A stretch of 23,146 nucleotides of DNA, from assembly GCA_019418025.1 (NCBI GenBank), contig DYCR01000031.1, positions 2,190 through 25,335 on the forward strand, read 5' to 3'. Shown here in pieces: positions 5,936-13,378 of the stretch (the first letter of the stretch is position 1; every line of letters begins with the position of its first letter). The position numbers and the translations under genes are program-made. The DNA comes from Clostridiales bacterium (GTDB lineage: Bacteria > Bacillota > Clostridia > Oscillospirales > Oscillospiraceae). The notes under the pieces were generated by a model, which saw nothing but the letters and a program-made list of their open reading frames with translations, was not told the DNA's origin and made no database searches.

Positions 5936-7039
5936 ATGGAAAAGCGCCTTGCGGCCTATAAGGGCTGTCTGCTGGGGCTTGCCATCGGTGATGCGATGGG
6001 ATACACGGTGGACCACAAGACACTCGACCAGATCAGGGCCGATTACGGTCCGAACGGTCTGCTGGGATATGACCTTGCAAACGGCTATGCAGACACAACA
6101 TCATACACACAGCTTGCGGCATTTGTCTGCAACGGCCTGCTCATCGGCATGACCAGAGGGCAGCTCCGCGGGGTGATGGCACCATATGTGCGCTATATTG
6201 CCATGGCTGAACAGGAGTGGGCAAGACTGCAGGGGTATCGCAAGGACCCGAGTGCGGTGAACCTGTGCTGGGTAGCCGGTGCAGACGGGCTTCAGGCAAG
6301 ACGCTGCATGGATACGCTGATGCTTGACACGCTGAACAAAAACGACTTTGGCACCATGGAGGAACAGAAAAACCGCTATCAGGGGCCGGGGGCGCTGACT
6401 ACGGCGATCCCGGTGGGACTGTTTTTTGATCCGGAGCGGATGGGCCGTGAGGAGGTCCAGCGTCTGGGGGCAGAGTCAGTTGCGCTGACCCATGGAAATC
6501 CCGGAGCGTTTCTGACCGGGGCTGCACTGGCGCACATCATCAGCAGGATCGCATGGGACGGCGAGACGGATCTGCGGGAGCTGGTCCGTGAGACCATCAA
6601 TATGCTTCAGAACCGTTTCGGCAAAGCCTATAAGCAGACGGCTGAGCTGTGCCAGAGCCTGCGCATGGCCCTTGCCCTGTCCATTTCACCGAATATGAAG
6701 CAGACCGAGGCCATGGAGCAGCTGGATTGCAGCTCGGCCCCCAAGGTTCTGGCAGGTGCGCTGTACAGCTGCATCCTGCATCCGAGGAGCGTGGACGAGG
6801 CGGTCATTACGGCGGTGAACCACTCGGGCTATTCTGCGGCAGTGGGGGCTGTGGCCGGTGCCATCCAAGGCGCGCGTCTGGGAGACGAGGCAATGCCGGA
6901 GTTTTATCTGGAATGCCTTGAGGTACGGGACACTCTTCAGGAGCTGGCGACGGATATGTTCCAGGGCTGCCCGATGACAAAAGACAGCAGGCTGTTTGAT
7001 ATGGAATGGGATGGGAAGTACGTTTCCATCCATCCCTAG
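5936..7039 (+). CDS. ADP-ribosylglycohydrolase-fold protein, probably inactive as a classical hydrolase
   Basis: The 367-residue protein matches the DraG/ARH family by its N-terminal GCLLGLAIGDAMGYTVDHKT (10-29), the middle SVALTHGNPGAFLTGAALAH (181-200) and the C-terminal AVNHSGYSAAVGAVAGAIQGA (293-313, in part NHSGYSAAVGAVAGAI). Active members remove ADP-ribose from proteins or nucleic acids using two Mg ions. These are held by an N-terminal (S/T)DDT motif and a C-terminal GD(S/T)D(S/T) motif. Here the first reads ADTT (52-55) and the second GYSAA (298-302), so at least three of the usual acidic ligands are lost while the surrounding scaffold is intact. The gene has a good promoter and the strong ribosome binding site AGGAGGGG, so it is not simply decaying. 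It may be a binding protein or use a different chemistry. No clear terminator follows it. Confidence 0.85.
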   Translation: MEKRLAAYKGCLLGLAIGDAMGYTVDHKTLDQIRADYGPNGLLGYDLANGYADTTSYTQLAAFVCNGLLIGMTRGQLRGVMAPYVRYIAMAEQEWARLQGYRKDPSAVNLCWVAGADGLQARRCMDTLMLDTLNKNDFGTMEEQKNRYQGPGALTTAIPVGLFFDPERMGREEVQRLGAESVALTHGNPGAFLTGAALAHIISRIAWDGETDLRELVRETINMLQNRFGKAYKQTAELCQSLRMALALSISPNMKQTEAMEQLDCSSAPKVLAGALYSCILHPRSVDEAVITAVNHSGYSAAVGAVAGAIQGARLGDEAMPEFYLECLEVRDTLQELATDMFQGCPMTKDSRLFDMEWDGKYVSIHP

Positions 7040-7093
7040 TGCAAAAAATAGGCAAATTCTAAAAAAATGAGCCCTCTTTTTGATAAATTACCC

Positions 7094-7122
7094 TTGCAAA
7101 ACAGATTCAAGGGTGATATAAT
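7094..7122 (+). promoter_or_regulatory. Predicted promoter of the rimP-nusA-infB operon
   Basis: TTGCAA (7094-7099), a 17-nt spacer and a perfect TATAAT (7117-7122) preceded by TGA (extended -10) form one of the strongest promoters in the window. The start would be near 7129, giving a leader of about 68 nt. Confidence 0.85.
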
Positions 7123-7147
7123 GAGCTTGTTCTAGAGTATAAGTTAC

Positions 7148-7177
7148 GAAAGAGAGGGGTGTTCACCCCTCTCTTTC
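7148..7177 (+). promoter_or_regulatory. Very stable hairpin in the rimP operon leader
   Basis: GAAAGAGAGGGGT (7148-7160) pairs perfectly with ACCCCTCTCTTTC (7165-7177) around a 4-nt loop. It is followed by TTGCTGAG, so it lacks a proper T run, although it could cause pausing or partial termination. The end of its 3' arm, CTTTC, is also complementary to GAAAG (7185-7189) in the rimP ribosome binding site. A role in NusA-linked feedback is possible but inferred. Confidence 0.6.
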
Positions 7178-7196
7178 TTGCTGAGAAAGGTGAAAT

Positions 7197-7649
7197 ATGA
7201 AAATTACAGAACTTGTAGCATCTTTTGCCCAGCCTGTGGTGGAAGCCAACGGCTGCTCCCTGTGGGACGTTGAATATGTGCGGGAGGGCTCGGACTATTT
7301 CCTGCGTCTTTACATTGATAAAGAGGGCGGTGTCGATATCACCGACTGCGAGGCAATCTCCAGAGCCATGGACCCCATTCTCGACGAGAAAGACCCGATC
7401 AGTGAATCCTACCATTTTGAGGTCTGCTCTGCCGGACTTGAGCGTGCGCTGAAGCGTCCTGCTGATTTTGAACGGTTCATGGGCAGCCCCATCACCGTTA
7501 AGCTCTATCGTCCCAGAAACGGCCTGAAGGAGATCCCCGGTGTGCTGAAGGGGTATGATAACGGAAAAGTCACTGCCGAGTGCGGCAAGGAGACCATCAC
7601 ATTTGAAAAGTCCGAAGTTGCGTTGGTGCGGCTTCGTGTGGAATTCTAA
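7197..7649 (+). CDS. rimP: Ribosome maturation factor RimP
   Basis: RimP binds the pre-30S subunit and helps its assembly. The 150-residue protein has the usual two-domain form: an N-terminal alpha/beta domain (WDVEYVREGSDYFLRLYIDK, residues 23-42, then GVDITDCEAISRAMDPILDE) and the conserved EVCSAGLERALKRPADFERF segment, where most bacteria have VSSPGLDRPL. A C-terminal Sm-like domain follows (ITVKLYRP, IPGVLKGYDNGKV). The ATG at 7197 is preceded by GAAAGG. It is first in the operon, 17 nt before nusA, the standard arrangement in Firmicutes. Confidence 0.95.
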   Translation: MKITELVASFAQPVVEANGCSLWDVEYVREGSDYFLRLYIDKEGGVDITDCEAISRAMDPILDEKDPISESYHFEVCSAGLERALKRPADFERFMGSPITVKLYRPRNGLKEIPGVLKGYDNGKVTAECGKETITFEKSEVALVRLRVEF

Positions 7650-7666
7650 CAGGAGGGTTAAGAACA

Positions 7667-8803
7667 ATGGCGAAAGCTACCAGAGCCAAGAAGCAGGCAA
7701 AGCAGCCTGAGGTAAATGTAGGTGCAGAGATCTTTGAGAGCCTGCGCGAATTGGAGAAGATCAAGGGTATTCCCGTGGACTATATGGTGGAGCGTCTGAA
7801 GCAGGCGCTGATGAACGCTTACCGCAAGGACCGTGAGGACCATCGCGATGTTCCTGCGGAGAATGTGATCGTAGACCTGAATGAATCCGGCCTTGCCATG
7901 TATCAGGTCAAGACCGTTGTGGATGAGGTGGAGGACACTGCACTGGAGATCCACATCGATGCTGCCAAGACTCTGCAGCCCAACATCCAGCTGGGCGACA
8001 GTCTGCGCATCCCCATCAAAATCGAGGCCTTTGGCCGTATCGCTGCCCAGACTGCAAAGCAGGTGGTGATCCAGGGCATTCGTGAGGCTGAGCGCGGCGC
8101 CATGTACGAGAGCTACTCCTCCAAGGCTCAGGAGCTGCTGACCGGCACGGTCCTGCGTCTGGACCCCAGCGGCGATATCTTTGTCCGCATCGGTCAGGGC
8201 AATGAGGCATCCGATGCAGTGCTGCGCGTCAGCGAGCAGATCCCCGGCGAAGAGTACCGGGAGGGGGATATGATCCGTGTGTATGTTCTGGAGGTCCACC
8301 GCTCCAACCGCGGGCCTCTGGTCCATGTGTCCAGAACCCATCCCAATCTGGTCCGCCGCCTGTTTGAACTGGAAACCCCGGAAATTGCATCCGGCGAGGT
8401 GGAGGTCCGCAACATTGCCCGTGAGGCCGGCTCCCGCTCCAAGATGGCGGTCCGTGCAACGGTTGAGGGTGTCGATCCCGTGGGCGCATGTGTCGGCCCT
8501 CGCGGCGGACGTGTCGGTGCAGTCGTGGATGAGCTTCACGGTGAGAAGATCGACATCGTTGTTTACAGCGAGGACCCCTGCCAGTATGTTGCCGCTGCGC
8601 TGAGCCCGGCTGACGTTGTTTCCGTCACTCTGGTCCCCGGTGCAAAGGCGTGCAAGGTCGTTGTTCCCGACGATCAGCTGAGCCTTGCCATCGGCAAGGA
8701 GGGACAGAATGCCCGTCTGGCAGCCCGTCTGACCAGCTACAAGATCGACATCAAGCCTGAATCTCAGGTGCAAGAGGAAGAACAGGAGCCTGCCGAGCTG
8801 TAA
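7667..8803 (+). CDS. nusA: Transcription termination/antitermination factor NusA
   Basis: NusA binds RNA polymerase and nascent RNA, modulating pausing, termination and antitermination. The 378-residue protein shows, in order: a lysine-rich extension (1-14), the polymerase-binding N-terminal domain (about 20-150, with AAKTLQPNIQLGDSLRIPI), an S1 domain (about 155-222), KH1 with GPRGGRVGAVVDEL (277-290; GxRG is the KH loop), and KH2 with IGKEGQNARLAARLT (342-356). A short acidic tail (369-377) ends the protein. The C-terminal acidic repeats of proteobacterial NusA are absent, as is usual in Gram-positives. The ATG has AGGAGGG upstream. It lies 17 nt after rimP and 40 nt before rnpM. Confidence 0.96.
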   Translation: MAKATRAKKQAKQPEVNVGAEIFESLRELEKIKGIPVDYMVERLKQALMNAYRKDREDHRDVPAENVIVDLNESGLAMYQVKTVVDEVEDTALEIHIDAAKTLQPNIQLGDSLRIPIKIEAFGRIAAQTAKQVVIQGIREAERGAMYESYSSKAQELLTGTVLRLDPSGDIFVRIGQGNEASDAVLRVSEQIPGEEYREGDMIRVYVLEVHRSNRGPLVHVSRTHPNLVRRLFELETPEIASGEVEVRNIAREAGSRSKMAVRATVEGVDPVGACVGPRGGRVGAVVDELHGEKIDIVVYSEDPCQYVAAALSPADVVSVTLVPGAKACKVVVPDDQLSLAIGKEGQNARLAARLTSYKIDIKPESQVQEEEQEPAEL

Positions 8804-8843
8804 GCTGGGCAAGCCTTCTGAGAATGGATAGGAGGGAATGTTC

Positions 8844-9116
8844 ATGCCCAAAAAGATCCCTCAGCGGCAGTGTATGGGATGCCGTGAACGAAAGGAAAAA
8901 CGGGAATTGATCCGGGTGGTTCGCTCTCCGGAGGGGGATGTGAGCCTCGACTTCCACGGGAAAGCACCCGGCCGTGGGGCATACATTTGTCCCAACGGGG
9001 CCTGCCTGAAAAAGGCCATCCGCTCCAAAGCACTGGAGCGTAGTCTGGAAGTGCCGATCCCCGAGGAAATCTATGCTCGACTGGAGCAGGAAATGGAGGC
9101 AGGAAACCATGCATAA
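8844..9116 (+). CDS. rnpM: YlxR-family RNA-binding protein (RnpM)
   Basis: This small basic protein of 90 residues has the family signature QCMGCRERKEKRELIRVVRS near its N-terminus and GKAPGRGAYICPNGACLKKA in the middle. YlxR-family proteins bind RNA; in Bacillus subtilis the family member modulates RNase P. Two in-frame ATGs exist. The ribosome binding site AGGAGGG (8830-8836) is one base from the ATG at 8838 but seven from the ATG at 8844, so 8844 is chosen. The gene lies between nusA and the L7Ae-family gene, the conserved Firmicutes order, and overlaps the next gene by 8 nt. Confidence 0.92.
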   Translation: MPKKIPQRQCMGCRERKEKRELIRVVRSPEGDVSLDFHGKAPGRGAYICPNGACLKKAIRSKALERSLEVPIPEEIYARLEQEMEAGNHA

Positions 9117-9546
9117 AGCGCTGAATTATCTGTCTATTGCCCGAAAGGGCGGATTGGTTGAACTGGGTGAGGAGCCCTGCGGCGGTGCGGCAAGAGCGGG
9201 GCATGCCCGGCTTGTGGTGGTTGCGTCCGATGCCTCTGACCACACCTGGCGCCGTGCCAAAAGCTATGTAGCAGGAACCAGTCAACAGTGTATCAAGGCC
9301 CCATTTACCAAGGATGAACTGGGTCAGGCCGTGGGCCGGTCCAGTCTTGCGATGGCGGCGTTTACCGATGCATCGCTTGCCTTGGCGTTTGTCAAGGCTC
9401 TGGGTGAATCGGAGTGTTATCGGGAGGCTGCCGAAGAGCTGGACAAGAAGTCCAAGCGCATTCGCCAGCGTCAGAACGAGGAAAAAGCCCATCAGCGCAA
9501 CAAGCGTTTGGGCAAAAAGCGTCCTGTTCCCGGTAAAAAGAATTGA
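9109..9546 (+). CDS. ylxQ: L7Ae/L30e-family ribosomal protein (YlxQ-like) with basic C-terminal tail
   Basis: The 145-residue product contains an L7Ae/L30e-type RNA-binding domain (about 1-95). Recognisable parts are LSIARKGGLVELGEEPCGGA and AGHARLVVVASDASDHTWRR, the usual A-x-LV-x-x-A-x-DAS core. YlxQ proteins are thought to bind kink-turn RNA, and the position between rnpM and infB is the standard one. The last 45 residues are highly charged (KKSKRIRQRQNEEKAHQRNK and onward) and make this protein longer than the roughly 100 residues of Bacillus YlxQ. The ATG at 9109 overlaps the rnpM stop by 8 nt and has GGAGG nine bases upstream, which suggests translational coupling. Confidence 0.85.
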   Translation: MHKALNYLSIARKGGLVELGEEPCGGAARAGHARLVVVASDASDHTWRRAKSYVAGTSQQCIKAPFTKDELGQAVGRSSLAMAAFTDASLALAFVKALGESECYREAAEELDKKSKRIRQRQNEEKAHQRNKRLGKKRPVPGKKN

Positions 9547-9563
9547 GTTATGGAGGTGCGTAT

Positions 9564-11936
9564 ATGAGTTTACAAAAGTATCGTTTGCGAGAGGTAGCGT
9601 CGGATTTCGGCACCACCCCCAAGGAAATTTCGGAAATCATGGGTGATTATTTTGAGAAGCCCAAGTCCAATACGCAGGTTTTGACCGATGAGGAGCTGAA
9701 TGTGGTCTTTGACTGCATGACCCAGAAGCATCCCATCGATTCTCTGGAGCAGGTCTATGCGGTCCAGCCCAAGCAGCCCCAGAAGGAAGCTGCCAAGGAA
9801 GGCGCAAAGGCTCCGGCGGATAAGTCTGCCCAGAACCGCAATCCGCAGACCCGTCAGGACAGCCGTCCTGCCCAGAAGCCTGCTCAGAACAGCCAGAGCG
9901 CAAATCAGGAGCGGGGCGACAAGCCTGCAAAGGCAGCGGAGCCTCAGCGCAAGCGTGAGCGCCGTGTGGTGGATACCTCTGCGGTTCAGGTCAACTCTGC
10001 CCGCTTCGATGATCGGGTGGACAGCCTGATCTCTGAGCGTGCTCAGAACTTCACCGGCGGCAAGCAGCGTATCGGCGGCGGTAAGAAGCAGCAGAACAAG
10101 CGCGACAATAAGTTCAAGGGCAACAAGGCCCGCAATGAAGAGCAGGAGAAGATGCGCCGTCTGCAAATGGAGGTTGCCCGCAAGGCGCCCCTGACGGTCA
10201 AGATCCCTGAGGAGATCACCGTCGGTGAGCTGGCAAGCCGCATGAAAAAGACAGCCGGTGAGGTCATCAAGCTCCTGCTGAAAAACGGCGTTATGGCTGC
10301 GATCAACCAGACCATCGACTATGATACCGCCGAGTTCATCGCAACCGAGATGGGCTGCAAGGTGGAAAAGGAGATCACCATCACCATCGAGGATCGGATC
10401 ATTGACGATCACGTGGATACCGAGGAAGAGCTGCAGGGCCGCGCACCTGTCGTTGTTGTCATGGGTCACGTTGACCACGGCAAGACCTCCACTCTGGATG
10501 CCATCCGTAAGACGAACGTCACCTCCGGCGAGGCAGGCGGCATTACTCAGCACATCGGTGCATACACCGTTGAGCTGAACGGTCAGCCCATCACCTTCCT
10601 GGACACCCCCGGCCACGCAGCATTTACTTCCATGCGTGCCCGCGGCGCAAGATGCACCGACATCGCAATTCTGGTGGTTGCAGCTGACGATGGCATCATG
10701 CCCCAGACCATTGAGTCCATCAACCACGCAAAGGCGGCAGGCGTGCCCATCATCGTTGCGGTGAACAAGATGGATAAGCCCACCGCCAACCCCGACAGAG
10801 TCAAGCAGCAGCTGACTGAGTACGAGCTGATCCCCGAGGAGTGGGGCGGCGACACCATCATCTGCCCGATCTCTGCCAAGACCGGCATGGGCCTTGACAA
10901 CCTGCTGGAGATGGTCCTGCTGACTGCCGAGGTGCAGGAGCTGAGAGCCAACCCCAACCGCCGGGCAAAGGGCACCGTGATCGAAGCCCGTCTGGATAAG
11001 AACCGCGGACCCATTGCAACGCTGCTGGTGCAGAACGGTACGCTGAATCAGGGCGATATCATCATTGCCGGCACCGCTGTGGGCCGTGTCCGTGTGATGA
11101 CCAACGATAAGGGCCGTACCGTTAAGACAGCAGGACCCTCCATGCCTGTGGAGATCACGGGTCTTGCGGATGTGCCCTCTCCCGGTGATGAGTTCAATGC
11201 CGTTACCGATGAGCGTATGGCACGTACTCTGGTTGAGCAGCGCCGTCAGGCTGAAAAGGATGCAGCTGCCAATGCTATGAGCAAGGTCACTCTGGATAAC
11301 CTGTTTGCAAAGATGCAGGAGGGTGAGATGAAGGAGCTGCCTCTGATCGTCAAGGCTGACGTTCAGGGCTCTGCCGAGGCACTGAAGGCTTCTCTGGAGA
11401 AGATCTCCAACGAGGAAGTCCGTGTTCGGGTGATCCACACCGGCGTGGGTGCGATCAACGAATCCGATATCCTGCTGGCATCTACGGCAGGTGCCATCAT
11501 CGTGGGCTTCAATGTCCGTCCGGACGCTGCGGCTCAGGCAAGCGGTCAGCGCGCCAACGTGGATATGCGTTTCTACCGTGTCATCTACGATGCGATCGAT
11601 GAGATCGAATCTGCTATGAAGGGCATGCTGGCTCCCAAGTTCGAGGAGGTCGTAATCGGCCACGCAGAGGTCCGCATGACCTACAAGGTCAGCGCCATCG
11701 GCACCATTGCCGGCTGTATGGTCAAGGACGGCAAGGTCACCCGTGATGCACAGGTCCGCGTACTGCGTGACAACATCGTCATCCATCAGGGTGAAGTGGG
11801 CTCCCTGCAGCGGTTCAAGGATGCCGCCAAGGAAGTCACTGCCGGCTATGAGTGCGGCATGAGCATCCTGAAGTTCAACGATATCAAGGAAGGCGACGTA
11901 TTTGAGTGCTTCGCCATGCAGGAAATCAAGAGATAA
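9564..11936 (+). CDS. infB: Translation initiation factor IF-2
   Basis: IF-2 is the GTPase that brings initiator tRNA to the 30S subunit and promotes subunit joining. The 790-residue protein has an IF2-N-type domain (about 1-50), a low-complexity Lys/Gln/Ala/Pro linker (about 75-210), and a second IF2-N domain (PLTVKIPEEITVGELASRMK onward). The G domain has G1 GHVDHGKTS (301-309), G2 GITQHIGAY, G3 DTPGHAAF (347-354), G4 NKMDK (401-405) and G5 SAKTG. The C-terminal domains II-IV end in GYECGMSI and GDVFECF. GGAGG lies seven bases before the ATG at 9564. An in-frame TTG at 9543 overlaps the previous stop but has no ribosome binding site, so it is not used. A stable hairpin follows the gene. Confidence 0.97.
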   Translation: MSLQKYRLREVASDFGTTPKEISEIMGDYFEKPKSNTQVLTDEELNVVFDCMTQKHPIDSLEQVYAVQPKQPQKEAAKEGAKAPADKSAQNRNPQTRQDSRPAQKPAQNSQSANQERGDKPAKAAEPQRKRERRVVDTSAVQVNSARFDDRVDSLISERAQNFTGGKQRIGGGKKQQNKRDNKFKGNKARNEEQEKMRRLQMEVARKAPLTVKIPEEITVGELASRMKKTAGEVIKLLLKNGVMAAINQTIDYDTAEFIATEMGCKVEKEITITIEDRIIDDHVDTEEELQGRAPVVVVMGHVDHGKTSTLDAIRKTNVTSGEAGGITQHIGAYTVELNGQPITFLDTPGHAAFTSMRARGARCTDIAILVVAADDGIMPQTIESINHAKAAGVPIIVAVNKMDKPTANPDRVKQQLTEYELIPEEWGGDTIICPISAKTGMGLDNLLEMVLLTAEVQELRANPNRRAKGTVIEARLDKNRGPIATLLVQNGTLNQGDIIIAGTAVGRVRVMTNDKGRTVKTAGPSMPVEITGLADVPSPGDEFNAVTDERMARTLVEQRRQAEKDAAANAMSKVTLDNLFAKMQEGEMKELPLIVKADVQGSAEALKASLEKISNEEVRVRVIHTGVGAINESDILLASTAGAIIVGFNVRPDAAAQASGQRANVDMRFYRVIYDAIDEIESAMKGMLAPKFEEVVIGHAEVRMTYKVSAIGTIAGCMVKDGKVTRDAQVRVLRDNIVIHQGEVGSLQRFKDAAKEVTAGYECGMSILKFNDIKEGDVFECFAMQEIKR

Positions 11937-11943
11937 TTTTGTC

Positions 11944-11973
11944 CCCGCTGTGCCGCTTCAGCGGTACAGCGGG
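11944..11973 (+). other. Intra-operon hairpin after infB
   Basis: CCCGCTGTGCCGCT (11944-11957) pairs with AGCGGTACAGCGGG (11960-11973), a 14-bp stem with one G-U pair and a 2-base gap that must open into a small loop. Downstream T residues are interrupted (ATTTACTGTTTATTTT). It starts 7 nt after the infB stop and may act as a weak terminator or as a barrier protecting the upstream mRNA. Confidence 0.6.
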
Positions 11974-12008
11974 ATTTACTGTTTATTTTGGAATAGGAGG
12001 AGTTATAT

Positions 12009-12383
12009 ATGGCATCGAATCGAATTGGCCGGATCAATGAAGAAATTCAGCGTGAGCTGTCCGATCTTCTGCGGAATCTGAAAGACCCCAGAGTGCAGAA
12101 TACCATGATCTCCATTACCCGGGTCGAGACGACTCCTGATCTTCGCTGGGCGAAGGTCTATGTCAGCTTTTTGGAGGAGGACCGGGCAAAGGACGCCATC
12201 AAGGGTCTGAAATCTGCCGGCGGTTACCTGCGCCGGGAGCTGGGAAGAGCGCTTCAGCTCCGTTATACTCCGGAATTGCAGTGGGCGCTGGATGATTCCA
12301 TCACCTACGGTGCAAAAATGCTGAAGCTGATCAATTCTTTGGATTGTGGAGAACCTGACGATGAAGGAACTGACGAGAACTGA
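12009..12383 (+). CDS. rbfA: 30S ribosome-binding factor RbfA
   Basis: RbfA is a KH-fold factor for late 30S maturation and cold adaptation. The 124-residue protein matches throughout: RIGRINEEIQRELSDLLRNL at the N-terminus, DPRVQNTMISITRVETTPDL, WAKVYVSFLEED, and LRRELGRALQLRYTPELQWA with DDSITYGAKMLKLI. The ATG has AGGAGG at good distance. The 3' end overlaps nrnA by 23 nt if the ATG at 12361 is used there. Confidence 0.96.
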   Translation: MASNRIGRINEEIQRELSDLLRNLKDPRVQNTMISITRVETTPDLRWAKVYVSFLEEDRAKDAIKGLKSAGGYLRRELGRALQLRYTPELQWALDDSITYGAKMLKLINSLDCGEPDDEGTDEN

Positions 12384-13317
12384 GACGGCAGAGTTTCTGC
12401 GGGATCACGATAACTACTGCATCCTGAGCCATCGCCGTCCGGATGGGGATACCTTGGGCTCTGCTGCGGCGCTGTGCCGTGGACTGCGCCTCCTCGGCAA
12501 GCATGCAGTCATACTGGAAAATCCTGAGATTACCGATAAATACCGCAATTTGCATCAGGGCTTGACCTGTACCACCTGCCCGGAGGGGGCAACGATCGTC
12601 AGCGTGGACGTTGCCGCAGAGAGTCTGCTGAATCCGGATTTTGCAGCCCTGCTGCCCCGACTTGCCCTGCTGATCGACCACCACGGCTCCAACACGCATT
12701 TTGCACCTCAGGGGATCGTGGACCCATCGAGTGCGGCGACGGGGGAGCTGATCTATGACCTCCTGACAGAGCTTGAGGTCCGGATGGACAAGCTCACGGC
12801 GGAGGCGATCTATACGGCGCTGGCTACGGATACCGGCTGCTTCCGTTATTCAAACACAACGGCCCGCACGCTGAAGGCTGCTGCGGCCTGCTTGGAGGCA
12901 GGGGCCGACACTTATCCCATCAACAAGGCACTGTTTGAGACAAATCGGATGTCACGGCTCCGGATGGAGGCTTATCTTGCGCAGAATCTGGAATTTTTTG
13001 CAGACGGCACCATTGCTCTGGCGCTGATCCCCTTTGAGGCGGAGCAGGCCTGCGGAGTGGATGCCGACGACATGGAGAGCATCTCTAACTTTGCACGAAA
13101 TATCGAGGGCGTTCAGCTGGCTGTGACCTTCCGCACAGACAAGAGCGGCGGGACTAAGCTGTCGGTTCGCAGCGCACCGGGGTATAACGCATCCGCGGTC
13201 TGCGCAGAGCTGGGCGGCGGCGGTCATGTGGCTGCTGCCGGAGCAAAGGTCGAGTGCGATCAGGCAGAGGCCCGGGCAAGGATTCTGGATATTTTGAAAA
13301 AGCAGGGTTACCTGTAA
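12361..13317 (+). CDS. nrnA: DHH/DHHA1 phosphoesterase, NrnA-type nanoRNase / pAp phosphatase
   Basis: NrnA-type enzymes degrade very short RNAs and dephosphorylate 3'-phosphoadenosine 5'-phosphate, using Mn ions. In 318 residues the sequence shows the DHH motifs SHRRPDGDTLGS (23-34), VSVDVA with Asp83, and LIDHHGSN (104-111). It also has DPSSAATGELIYDLL, ATDTGCFRYSNT and, near the C-terminus, the DHHA1 substrate motif GGGGHVAAAG. The ATG at 12361 has GGAG nine bases upstream; a GTG at 12346 in frame is an alternative. Its place after rbfA and before truB is common in Clostridia. The biochemical role comes from the family. Confidence 0.9.
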   Translation: MKELTRTETAEFLRDHDNYCILSHRRPDGDTLGSAAALCRGLRLLGKHAVILENPEITDKYRNLHQGLTCTTCPEGATIVSVDVAAESLLNPDFAALLPRLALLIDHHGSNTHFAPQGIVDPSSAATGELIYDLLTELEVRMDKLTAEAIYTALATDTGCFRYSNTTARTLKAAAACLEAGADTYPINKALFETNRMSRLRMEAYLAQNLEFFADGTIALALIPFEAEQACGVDADDMESISNFARNIEGVQLAVTFRTDKSGGTKLSVRSAPGYNASAVCAELGGGGHVAAAGAKVECDQAEARARILDILKKQGYL

Positions 13318-13378
13318 AAGAAAGATGATAGCGGTGTCCCTGTGAAAGCGCCGCATTCTCCAGAAAGGAGAAAATATA

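Noticed and set aside
9570..11786. 738-residue minus-strand open frame opposite infB
   Set aside because: It is antisense to a certain IF-2 gene, rich in Leu/Asp/His/Gly without recognisable domains, and has no promoter or binding site.
13331..13354. Hairpin GCGGTG/CGCCGC between nrnA and truB
   Set aside because: Only six pairs with a 12-nt loop and no T run. It is too weak to claim.
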